Below are positions 1 to 12,400 of a stretch of DNA of 64,000 nt, one piece after another (position 1 is the first letter of the stretch; each line of letters begins with the position of its first letter). The position numbers and the translations under genes were made by a program. Origin of the DNA: Pteria penguin (taxonomy: Eukaryota; Mollusca; Bivalvia; Pterioida; Pteriidae); NCBI GenBank assembly GCA_035048485.1, contig CM068590.1:6702329-6766328 (forward strand), written 5' to 3'. The notes below the pieces were generated by a model that was not told the DNA's origin, made no database searches, and saw only the letters and a list, made by a program, of their open reading frames with translations.

Positions 1-783
1 GATGATCAATACATGTCATCAGATGATCAATACATGTCATCAGATTATCAATAGATGTCATTAGATTATCAATACATGTCATCAGATGATCAATACATGT
101 CATCAGATTATCAATACATGTCGTCAGATTATCAATACATGTCGTCAGATGATCAATACATGTCATCAGATGATCAATACATATCGTCAGATTTATTAAT
201 ACATGTCGTCAGATGATCAATACATGTCATCAGATGATCAATACATGTCATCAGATGATCAATACATGTCGTCAGATTATCAATACATGTCGTCAGATTA
301 TCAATACATGTCATCTGATTATCAATACATGTCGTCAGATTATCAATACATGCCATCTGATTATCAATACATGTCGTCAGATTATCAATACATGTCATCA
401 GATTATCAATAGATGTCATCAGATTATCAATACATGTCATTTGATTATCAATACATGTCGTCAGATTATCAATACATGTCGTCAGATTATTAATACATGT
501 CATCAGATGATCAATACATGTCATCAGATGATCAATACATGTCATCTGATTATCAATACATGTCATCAGATGATCAGTACATGTCGTCAGATGATCAATA
601 CATGTCGTCAGATTATCTATACATGTCGTCAGATTATCAATACATGTCGTCAGATTATCAATACATGTCGTCAGATTATCAATACATGTCATCAGATGAT
701 CAATACATGTCATCAGATTATCAATACATGTCGTCCGATTATCATTACATGTCGTCAAATTATAAATACATGTCGTCAGACTT
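1..783. repeat. 21-bp minisatellite, about 37 copies
   Basis: A 21-bp unit built on GATCAATACATGTCRTCAGA repeats from the window edge to 783 with point variants (TGAT/TTAT, CATC/CGTC). Because 21 is a multiple of three, several frames stay open on both strands and give peptides such as repeated DQYMSSD; these are treated as repeat artefacts. It lies upstream of the first exon of the window. Confidence 0.97.
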
Positions 784-960
784 AGTATGTAAGCTCCTCC
801 TTTGTAGTTATCTTTTTTTTCACGAGCATCCTAAAGCATATCTGTCTCCAGGGCATCAGTGGTTTACAGTGTCCTGTGTAGTCGAATTTTTCTGTGAAAC
901 CTTTATCAGAGTAGTTTTAGCAGCATATACCCATGACACTATTCATGTTGATATTTGTAG
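784..960 (+). other. Probable intron end before exon 1 (frame open)
   Basis: Non-repetitive sequence between the 21-bp array and exon 1. It is open in the exon 1 frame and contains AGs at 909, 923 and 960, so the exact exon start is uncertain. The translated sequence does not resemble the family upstream of about 935. Confidence 0.5.
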
Positions 961-1148
961 AATCGTTCTACAGAATGAGAGATACGACGATTGGACGTCG
1001 ACCATCACCACACTGAGAAAGCTATGTAACGAGTATATGGAACGAGTCCTGAATTATCACCGTCTGCCGGGAATCAAAGTCCCCAAGGCCTATAACTCTA
1101 CTGCTGCAGAAGGAAACTTCCTGGAAACCCTCAATATGTCCTTGAACT
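961..1148 (+). CDS. DEPDC5: DEPDC5 exon 1 of window (SABA region)
   Basis: Encodes [13 protein letters not shown] and [20 protein letters not shown], matching the VVVQNER...NSTSAQGNYLEAINLSFN region of the family. Donor GTACGT at 1149, ending one base into a codon. The acceptor is uncertain: TTTGTAG at 954-960 is chosen because family similarity becomes strong there, but the frame stays open upstream and AGs at 909 and 923 are alternatives. Confidence 0.75.
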
Positions 1149-4100
1149 GTACGTTATTTTTTCATGGTCTCTAACTGAAGTAGTGGTCACTGTGTAACGT
1201 TCCCATAGCACAAGCTACATGATGGATTTCTGTTCTTCAGATAAGCAGAATCTAGAATAAGAGCCACGCTAAAAGGAGAACTTGTTTTTTAGAGGGTTCT
1301 TTTGATTTATTATTATTTTGAAAATGTTTCTTATTCAGTACCACATTGACCTAGCATCAGTTATTCTTAAAAGTTTCATTTCACATTATTAAGAAAAATA
1401 AAATGCACAAAACAGCTAACTCAGTGGTAAAATTTTATTTCAGTGTGTTAACAATTTTAGCCTAAAAAGATATAATTGTTAATGAAAACAAAACATCTTC
1501 AAATTCAGACTTCATTGCATTCAATAGTTATGAAATTTGTGTTCATGATATTGACCAATATGCTGGTGCGATGCAAGGGTACTACATTTAATGCAAGAGT
1601 GAGAATACATTAATTGGGCCTTTGACTTAGTAATGTATATATTACATGGCTCCTTCTTTGGCAAGTTTGTAGTAAGTGTAAATTTGGCTTTGATTTTCTT
1701 CACTTTACAGTTTAATGCATTTTATTCCAGTGTTCGAGAACTATAACCAAGATAGAAATTTTGACAGAACAGCTAAAGTTGCCGTGGTGATAACCCCGGG
1801 TCAAGGCGTGTTTGAGGTAGATAGGGAACTCACTAATATCACCAAACAAAGGACGATAGACTGTGGTAAGCATAATATATTTCTCCTGAAACTTGATCAC
1901 CTTTCCCAAGATCTTTTGCAAGATATAATTTATAGAAAATCAACAGTTATTGGTCTTTTGAATTTACTTAATAGCAGTTGTGTTTTCTACAAATTACTTG
2001 TGTTTGATGTGTAGATTTGAAATGAAGATTTCTGTTACAGGAGTTGGCAGTGATTTAGTGTGTATAGGGGAACAACCTCTTCATGCAGCACCTTTATTTA
2101 AGGTAAAGTTCATTGGAGAATAGCTCTGCATGCTCCACCATTTACATGTGTGACATAAAGCATGAAGACTTGAATTAGTATTACTTTTTGTAGACTGTTC
2201 AGAAGTAAATAACATGCTGAAAGGGTTAGAATTGAATGTAAAAACTTTTGACATATTGAGAAATCAATATTTCCTGATAGGAATGTAATGCCAAAGACAG
2301 TTTAAAATATGTAAAGTTGTAAAATGCTATTCATGTCAAACTTTCTGAAGTAAGATTCTATCTAGGGTTTAAAGAAAGTTCTTAATTTTAGGCCGGATTG
2401 CACAGCAATTCTGGTTTTTAGATTAGCGATGTCTAGGTTCTTTATGACCAACTGATACCATGACTTTTGACCTTGTGACCTTGATCTTGTTTCTAATTTG
2501 CTTTGCATCTGGCCATACTGTCTTTAGCAGCTTCTTGTAATTTTACAGTTTCACAGTAAGGACACCAGAAACTCTACAGAGGTTGGAGATGACTACCACA
2601 TTCCACATTGGATGAATCATAGGTAAGTCAAATATGAAAATCATAGTTATCTCTCCCCCCGCCAACAAAGTTGGAGAGGGAAGGGAGTGCATAGGAATCA
2701 TCATGTCTGTATGTCAGGATTTTTCCAAAAGAAGTGAATGGATTTCACTGAAATTTGGTGGGAAGAAAGCTCAGCATGCCCTATTGTCATCTTAAATCCT
2801 TTTTGAAACATGAACGAATTTAAATGAAACTTGGTGCAAGGGAAGATCTTAATATGTAGATGTGTAGGAATGAAGATGAATGTTGCCCATCATTTCCTGT
2901 GAGAGTGATGGTCCCTGGACCTGAATATTTTCTTGAAAATACTGGACTTGAATGGTGGCAAGGTGAAAACTCTGTTATCTGTATAATCTTACATATAGTG
3001 GGGACATTTGACCTGAGAGTACAAAGGTCCAAAACCACCTTCTGGTTCAACACCACCTTCTTGTCTAGAAATCTTAGCAAATTTATATTAAATTGATCCA
3101 GAATTCACTTGTTGATAATATGACGATGACTAATGAAAATATGATTTTAAGTCCAGCCTGCTTCCAGCAACCTCCAAAGAGAAATGAAAAAGTGACCATT
3201 GAAGGGTGACCTCTGAACACAGGTTGACTTTGTATAGATAATTGGTATTAAGGAACAGAGGAAGATGGTTGTTAACAGCAGGTCGTTGTTTAATACAGGT
3301 GGTTTTTAAATAGGTTGAAATCTATTATTGTCAGATTTATTTTATAAATTTGTTATATATCCTTAATCGATATAAAACTGGAGGGGACTTAAGGTTTCCA
3401 GCCTATCTGAGACACATTGGTTTTATGGATTTCTTTCACAACCATTGAAGTTATTAACTTGAAATTTAGTATGTAACTTCGTATCAATGAGTTACAGATC
3501 AGGTTTGAGTTTGGTCATGATTGACCTATTTTTGGAAGAGTTATGGCCCTTGGACTTGGTAAATTTTAGGGATTTTGGTGGGGTACATGTATTGCTTCAG
3601 CAATATAATATTCAGTATGTTTGTCAATGCTGTTACTGTTAGAACTTTATTATAAAATTGTGATAATATATACATGAATGCTATACTGAAAATGACATAC
3701 TACATACAGACAATTTTGAAATCACTGTCGACGTGAACCCTCGAGTAATCTGTGTGATTGTGTGTTTCAGTTTCTATACATCTAAGAACCAGATCTGTGC
3801 CCGGTTACAAGGCTGCTTCATACCCAGAATCAAAAGGCCTCCACAAGCAGTGAGAAAACTTCAGTTTTTGGACAATGTGTTAGCGCTACAAGGCCTGTCT
3901 TCAAAAAAACTATCTTCCTGACTTAAACACTCATTGTCTTACTCAGAGTCTATGTTTGAATTTACCTCTAACATGTCCTATATATTAAATCTAACTAAAA
4001 ATTCTTTTTAGTCCCCTACCGGCATTGCCGAAGGGGACTATAGGTTTGGACTCCGTCCGTTTGTCTGTCGGTCCGTCAGTCCGTAAGTCACACTCACGTT

Positions 4101-7100
4101 TTCCAGACTTTTTTTCTAAACGCTTGTAGATATTCATCCAATTTTTGGTGTGTGAGTATACCACCATGAGTTACAGATCAAGTTCGAGTTTCGTTACGGT
4201 CCACTGATTTTTGACGAAATTACAGCTCTTGGAATTAGAAAATTTCTATAAAATGGCAGTTTTCCAGACTTTTTTTCTAAACCCTTGTAGATATTCATCC
4301 AATTTTTGGTGTATGAGTCTACCACCATGAGTTACAGATCAAGTTCAAGTTCCGTTTCGGTCCACTGATTTTTGACGGAATTATGGCCCTTGGAATTAGA
4401 AACTTTCTTTACAATGGCAGTTTTCCAGACTTTTTTTCTAAACCCTTATAGATGTTCATCCAATTTTTGGTGTGTGAGTATCAAGTTTGAGTTTCGTTAC
4501 GGTTCACTGATTTTTGACGGAATTACAGCTCTTGGAATTAGAAAATTCTTTAAAATGGCAGTTTTCCGGACTTTTTTTCTAAACCCTTGTAGATATTCAT
4601 CCAATTTTTGGTGTGTGAGTATACTACCATGAGTTACAGATCAAGTTCGAGTTTCGTTACGATTTTTGACGGAATTACAGCTCTTGGAATTAGAAACTTT
4701 CTTTAAAATGGCAGTTTTCCAGACTTTTTTTCTAAGTGCTTGTAGATATTCATCCAATTTTTGGTGTGTGAGTATACTACCATGAGTTACAGATCAAGTT
4801 CGAGTTCCTTTTTGGTCCACTGATTTTTGACGGAATTATGGCCCTTGGAATTAGAAACTTTCTTTAAAATGGCAGTTTTCCAGACTTTTTTTCTAAGTGC
4901 TTGTAGATATTCATCCAATATTTGGTATGTGAGTATACCACCATGAGTTACAGATCAAGTTCGAGTTTTGTTACGGTCCACTGATTTTTGACGGAATTAC
5001 GGCCCTCGGAATTAGAAAATTTCTTTAAAGGTTGTGATCAAATACTTAACTTGCTGGCAGCCTGAAAGACAGTATGTTGGGTGTGTGTGTGTTTTGGGGG
5101 TCTTAGTTTTCCATTTGCCGGTAGGGGACTTAGTATTGCCTAAGCAATACTTTCAGAATGCTTGTTTAGTAACAAAATTGTGCTGGATCTACAAGAGCTC
5201 AACCTGTCACATTCTTGAGATCCACCATATTGTTTACATAAAAAACATCTGTATCGCACATTAAAACAAATTCAAAATTTGTGGTGTGTAATTGAGTATT
5301 TACATGCCTTAAATTTACTTTAAACGACCAATCAGAATTCATGTTACTCATATGTTTGCAATAGACCAGAAATTTTTCTCAGAACTTTTTAGTATATTTT
5401 TATCTGACAGTGTATGTTTCAAATAGTTGTAAAAGAGTTTTGTTCATATCATGTGAACAAATGCTTCCACAGAAATTAAGAATACCCCATGAAATAAACA
5501 AAACTCAGAAATAATGTATTGATAAATGTGTGTTAAAGACCAAAATTTTGTCTTTCAGAAATGCATTTTAAGTTTTGTTTCTTCACTTGTCTGTTTATTT
5601 GTTAAGTAGTATTGTTTTCCTTTTCAATTTTTAGTCTGAAAAGACAAAGAAACCGAAAGAAAGAGGTAAGCAATAGTTTATCTTCATTATACATATGATA
5701 CAACACGAAGCAAGCTCTTTGATAAAACTGTGATATTTCTGTGAAAGTTCCTTTTTTGAAAATTGTGGATTAGTTAACAATACTTAATATATGAAATATA
5801 TAATATGAATACATGATATATGAAACCAGTCTAGCTCTTCCACATTATTTCCAAGGACAACAAATTTGAGAAATTTTCCTGAAAAATTTAAAAATGGAAA
5901 TCTACAGTTCTGAAATTTCAAAGTCTGAGTTACACTAAGAATGTCAAAAATACAACATCAGAAAATATTTTAGTTTTAATTAAATTGACTTATTCATATA
6001 AATGCAGTATTATCAAAAAGATATCAATATTAGAATATACCGACAGATTTACAGATATAAGGGGAGTTTTCTTCCCCAACTATGCTATCAATCAGCGAGA
6101 GCATCTCTGATGTCATATTTTGCTTGTTAATATTTCAGAGTTGTTGACCCGCCCATCATCAGGTTCAGATGATGATAATTTTCCGTTCACTGACTATGAT
6201 GAATATGATGCTCACGTCTGGAAGCTTCCAACCCCCAATTATCCAAGGTGATTTAATCTGTGTTTGTGTAGTCATGTATATATCCTACATGATTTAAGAC
6301 GAGATAATTTTTTACTGACTCAAGACAATTGAGTCTTTTTGTTAAACAGAGTTATTTCCCATGTGGGACAGCATCTGATGTAAGACCATTATGACATCAA
6401 CAATTTACTAAGAAAACTTGTTGACTATTCTTTTCCCTGAGTTTTAGATCAGTTTCCATGGAATTTGATGACATCATAATTGTTTAAATTCAGATACTGG
6501 CCCAATGGGAAATAACTCTGTGAAATGAAAAAAAATTTAATATATTGGCAGGTTTTCCATTATTGAAATAACTTTATTGAGGAGTTGAGAGCTGCTCAGA
6601 TATTGAATATTCTGTATCAGAATATTCAGAAATGGCAACTGCTGTTGGTTAAAATCTTTTGTAAACATAATTTAGTATGTTGTAAGAATGTGGTTCTTTG
6701 ATATTCTGATAAAAAAATCCAAACTTTGATGGTTTTTTTTCATAAAAATCTCAGTATTCACTAATAATATGTCCAGGGCATTTAAAAAAGTACACACTAC
6801 CCCAAGCCAAGTTACCGAGTCATATACTGAAAAAATAAATCATAATAAAAACATATCCTTAAATTTTCATGGCTAATAGGGCTTGATATTGGGGCAAATA
6901 CCGTATAACTGGAAATTTTCAAATTTCGTGATTCAGTATCAGAAAAGCGTATCTTTATTTTCGCGAATACAGTTTTTCAAGATTTCAAAGAAGAAAAGAA
7001 TTATATATTCTTTAACTATGAAATAAAAACATCTCTTGTCAAAAAACTGGACAGACAACAAGCTATACCCGCATCTTTGTGACTCAGTTTGCCTATATGT

Positions 7101-10100
7101 ATAAGTTGTTACTTGTCGGTGCAATATGTGAAATTGTTGAGTAAAGGAGACGCTTTGACTTGAACAGACATAATTTGTTAACGAAAGCAGTCGAAAATGG
7201 CAAGAGCTTTTTGACCAAGTGGCATATAAAATTCCTCAATTTTATTTGACACATACAGATATATAATTTTTTCAACATACTGAATCATTGTTTCCTCGTT
7301 TTCCCAGTGGTTTTCGGGATGAGTTAGTCAGAGTTTCGGGTGGCACTTATCAGTCTTCTGGTTATAAAGGAGCTGCATGGTAAGGAACATTCTGTCCATT
7401 GACCCAGCGAAAGTAGCTTCAGAGAATAAATAAATAAGTAAACAAACTAATTAACGGAATACGGACACATACAATGGCTTTGATTACCATATGCTGTATT
7501 CATTCATGCGTTGATAATTGCTTGTAAACTATCGACAAACATGTGAAACCACTGACAAAACGAAAACATGGGCTTTATCAATTAGGGTTTTGAAATTGGA
7601 CATGCCTGTAATTTGATATTGTCGTCGATCCCTGGATTTCTACTCTTTAGCCCCCTAGAGGTCCATGGTCCATTGAGAAATGGGGATGATATTAATACCA
7701 GTTTGGTTCCCATTTTTTGGAGTACAAATTTTCATGGTAACTTATTTTGGAATGTTCAAATTACTCGCGAAAATTAATATCTCGCGAAAATTCCTGGTTA
7801 TACGGTAAAACGTATTGTAATATATTGCAATATTGAAAAATATATTGCAGTTTATTGCAATATCATTTAATTTAAAAATTCCTTTGTTTTTCACTAGAAA
7901 ACAGGACTTTAGGATGTACAATTAGCACTACCCAGAATGTATAGAATAAGTATAACAATAGTAAAAATCAAGGAGTTAATAGGTAGACTGAACTTTTAAT
8001 ACTCTGTTGTCACATTGGTGTACTCTTTACCTTATAAAACTGATGAAAAAAGAGAGATAACTCTAGATATAATAATGAGATAACAACCTCAAACCGATAC
8101 TTTAAAAATCATATTGCCGTATTGAAAACGGAAAAATTGTGCTGCACTGATGTGGCAGTAAACCGCCCAACCCTAATGGCTAAATGTTCTGCACCTGTAT
8201 GAGAGAGTGAGGAAGAAATAATGCTGCTTCTCTTCAAGAGTTGTTATTACGTAATTTTCATTTCTTTCTGACATCATTCTATCATTTCAGTACAAAACTT
8301 CGTAAATTTACAGGTTCGGGAAAAGCCAGATGTTCACCCATCAGAGTTCAAAACGCCATCCAGCAACTTTTGCTGAAGCAAAGCAAAATCATCGACCAAG
8401 AACTCGCCACACATCAGACGATGTCACAAGTCTGGAGAGGAAAAAGGAAAAGAAGTACCCAATCATAGCATCGTCTGTGATCGCTATACCTTCCATGGGT
8501 AAATCTTGTTCTGGAGAAGATCTAGTGTCTTCCATGGGCTGTTTTCCTGTTAGAGGTAATTTACCTTATTGCTTATAATCTTTTAAAATTTGTCTTGATG
8601 TATCAAAATTATCGAGGAACTAAAATTGTGTACAAATATGTTGGACTTTACTGTAGAAATCCAAATTTAAACATTTTTTTCGGATGTAAATTTACGTAAA
8701 ATAAAGACGTCAGACGTGAGTTCATCACTGGAGATGTTGTTGTAAAAAACAAGATTTCCAGAAAAGATATTAAACATAATTCACAAAGACGTATAAAACT
8801 AACTATATGACATCTCAGATTTGACAAAAGAACAATTACTGTAGATTACTATAGACAAAGACTTTTCCAAGTGGTTTATGACTGTCATTCTTCCTGAGAC
8901 ATGATTCTATAGTGACCTTTATGGTTAAACTGACAAATGAAAATTAATTGACTTTATGTATCTTTCTGAAGAAAATTAAAGACGATTCAATATAAAACAA
9001 CACAATTACATGTATATGGGAAAATATTAATCTATTTAAACTACAGTGATTTATCTATCTACATGTTTATTGCAGGAGTCTATCTACAGATTTTTGTTGT
9101 AGTAATTTATTTGTAATAATTATCTTTTTGAGTATCAGGAATTATCTGCATTGATTTATGTTTTGGGAGAATTCCTCTGCATTTATTATGCTCCCTGAAA
9201 ACTCGCTGTAGTGTCTGTCCATCCGTCCATCCATCCTAGCTCATGTCTCCTGTACCTTGCATCAGAATTTGATTATGCTTCACCAAAATATTATTTAGGT
9301 TGGGGGCTTTGGGATAAAGGTCAATCAAGGTCATTTCTGAAAGGTCAAGGTCACTTATTAAATATGACTTGAAATACCATGAAGTATTTATATCTCCTAA
9401 ACCTTTCATCAGAATTTGATTATACTTTATTAAAGTATTATTTAGGTTTAGGGCTTTGGAACTGAGGTCACTCAAGGTCATTTCAGAAAGGTCAAGGTAA
9501 TTTATTAACAATGACTTAAAGTACCATGAGGTACTTATACCTCCTACACCTTTCATCAGAATTTGATCATACTTCACCAAAATATTATTTAGATTATGGG
9601 CTTTGGGACAAAGGTCACTCAAGGTCATTTCTGAAAGGTCAAGGTCACGAAAAAAAGTTTTATTTCATAGCTAGTCAAAGTCAAACTTACTCATTTTAGT
9701 CTGTGATACTGTGATCACTTGTTATTATACAGTTGACTCAATTGGATATCCATATGATAATTTGAGATTGGAAATTGTCATCAATTAGTATATGGATTTC
9801 CTATATATTGAGTTATTTCCTTCATTATTGCTGTGCTTCTTGGAGCATCCATCAGTTTTACTGAGTTTTTGTATATGAATTGAGTCATCAATTCCTGCAT
9901 TATTGCTGCCGTTCGGGAAGCATCTTTCAGTTTTACTGATACTCTTATTTTAATTCGTATTTTGGGGCATTTATCTGCCAAAATTTATGATTTGGGAAAA
10001 TATAAATTGTCCACATTGATTTATATTTTGGGGGCATTTATTTGCAGTAATGTATGTTTTGGGAGAGTTTATTTACATTAATTCATATTTTTAGTCAAAT

Positions 10101-12359
10101 TACCACAGTAATTAATCTTTGTTGTAATTATTCTAATTATCAGAATTATATCATAACTCTTTCTTTTTAAACTCTTGTTACATGCTTGCCCCTTGTTCCT
10201 GAGTTAGCTGTTTTGCCTATGAAATAATTTTACCTTTTAGAACCACTACGCAGTAAGGAGGCTGGAGATTTATCTGATTCTGAGGAGCAACTGATTTTAG
10301 CCCCTCGGGTTGGGAGTGCTGGAAGCCCAGTGGGCTATAGTCGAAAGAGTACACAAAGCTCCAAACCAAGAAGAAAGGCACTTATCAACCCTTTTGCACC
10401 ATCCAGAATAAAGTTCAAAATAACATCATACAGGAGAAGATGGGTGCATATTTTCCCCACAGGTAATTGCAGACATTCTCTTTTCCCACTTTGTTTATTA
10501 CTCTTTATTAGGTCACCCTTAAAATTACATGTTTAATCTGTCCTCACTGAACAGTATATTAAAATGTTCTTGAAAAAAATTTGACGCTGGACTGGCAATG
10601 TATCAAGTGGTAATATAACGGGAAGAGATTGTAGATTTACTTAAGTTTACACTTGATGGTTTAGACATCACTGACTTGTGGCACCATTGATTTTCGTAGT
10701 CATGTGAAGATTATATAGAAGATTATATAGAAAACACTTAGGGAATAAACAGATTGTGTTTGATTGGTTCTGACAGATCTACCGTGATTATCAGTGGTTT
10801 CTGTAGGTATAACCATAATACCAGGTTGAACCAATCAAGCACTGTTTGTTTAAGGGCATACTAAATCCGGTGCCATAAACTGAGAAAATACTGAAGTCAT
10901 AAATTCATATTCTTCTGTTTAGCAATGAATTAACAACTGGGAGTAGAATTTTATTTAGTTTTATTCTATCGATAAATAGAATTAAACCATTCAGCATGAT
11001 AATTTATTTGAATGTTTGATAATTGAATAAATTAATATGATATAAATGACTTCAGTGTTTTAACAGTTGATAGCACTGAACCCGGTCAGAATTAACCTTC
11101 ACCATAACTTCTGAACTGTGAGGATAGAGACATCATTTTGGCATGTGTACTCCACTAATTAAACCCTTTCAAATTACACCAAGGTCATTGACCTTTGATC
11201 TTGACCATGACCTTTGACCTACGTTTCAGAATTTGCCTTATTTCTTATTTCTAATTAGTTTGATTTCCCTTTGCTATTAAGACTGACAATGAATCACCTT
11301 GAAATGCCAATACGATAAGCAAAGTAGTTATGAAACAGAGGTTAAACAAATTTTTGACACTAATTATAGTCATAACAAGTGTTTTAGTTTTAGAATTCAT
11401 TCTGGACATAAATTACAGTAAAGAGGAAAATTTAAAACATTCTAGTAATAAAAGTGGCTAGGGCGAGTAGGGGACTGTATACCATGGGTATACATGTCTA
11501 GCTATGTCCTCTTAGAGAGTAGAAATACTGTTAGACAACAAAAAAGTGAGTTATAATCATATTATATCTTTTATTGGTTGACTGATTTATTTTTAAATCA
11601 CTTCACCTTTATTTCATGATGTATATGGTAATGCTCTCTGTTTCATTCATTGAGAAGCAGTGAGGGATCTTTTACTTGCTACACACACCATGACTAGGGG
11701 ACTTGATTTTTCTCTCTGATCAGAAAGGCAGAACACTGATGTGCCCTGGGTGGGAGTCGCACCCAGAACTTCACGGAGCCACATGGATTATATATGTATT
11801 GGTGTATTTGGTAGATCTGAATGGATACATGAAGGATATTTATATATGTTTTGTATTTTGTAGATCTTCGTGGCATAGCAGTCCAGACTCATCATTTCAG
11901 CAATACATCTTCGGTAGATATACCACAAGGGGAACAACTCTCACATGAAGCTTTACAGGTAGGAAAATTCATGAATCTCACAGTATATTTTTGTAACGAG
12001 TACCAAATCCGTCAGTACTTTGGATGGGTACGTGAAATAATAGTAGAGGGTCGTAAAAGCAAAATCAGTCAATCAACCCGATAGTAATGAAATTGCCGTG
12101 CACATGTTGTCACATGACACTTGACCTCTGCTTAGGGTGTCAATTTCTGTGTGATGCATGCAACAGATTCTGTAATCAGTTAACTAATGATGGTGTGACA
12201 TAAAACGAGAAAGAAACAGTTATATAGATTAAAGAGTAAGATATGATTTCAAAATGGTATTTATCTTTAATTATTTTATTGCTAGGCCTTTTGAGTCTTT
12301 TCACTAAACAGAGTTTAAATACAGTTGTTTCCCATTTGGGACGGTATCTGAAGAAAAAT

Positions 12360-12400
<41 letters not shown>

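Larger units (their letters stand above)
1149..3770 (+). other. Introns 1-4 (1149-1730, 1866-2040, 2103-2548, 2623-3770)
   Basis: AT-rich intron sequence. At 2390-2530 there is a fragment of an interspersed repeat starting near GGATTGCACAGCAATTCTGG that recurs at 41880 and 42170. At 2645-3060 there is a probable old interspersed repeat whose text (aaatgaaacttggt...ggaagatc) recurs near 53370. No gene seen. Confidence 0.6.

Noticed and set aside
174..785. Open frames of 190-225 codons on both strands in the 21-bp array
   Set aside because: The 21-bp period keeps frames open automatically; the peptides are pure repeats with no domain.
8241..8468. 75-codon + strand frame through the start of exon 9
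   Set aside because: It uses the AG at 8290 and meets a stop; the AG at 8313 gives the frame and phase that fit exons 8 and 10.
9236..9628. 130-codon minus-strand open frame with MTLSDL repeats
   Set aside because: Product of a 146-bp triplicated non-coding repeat.
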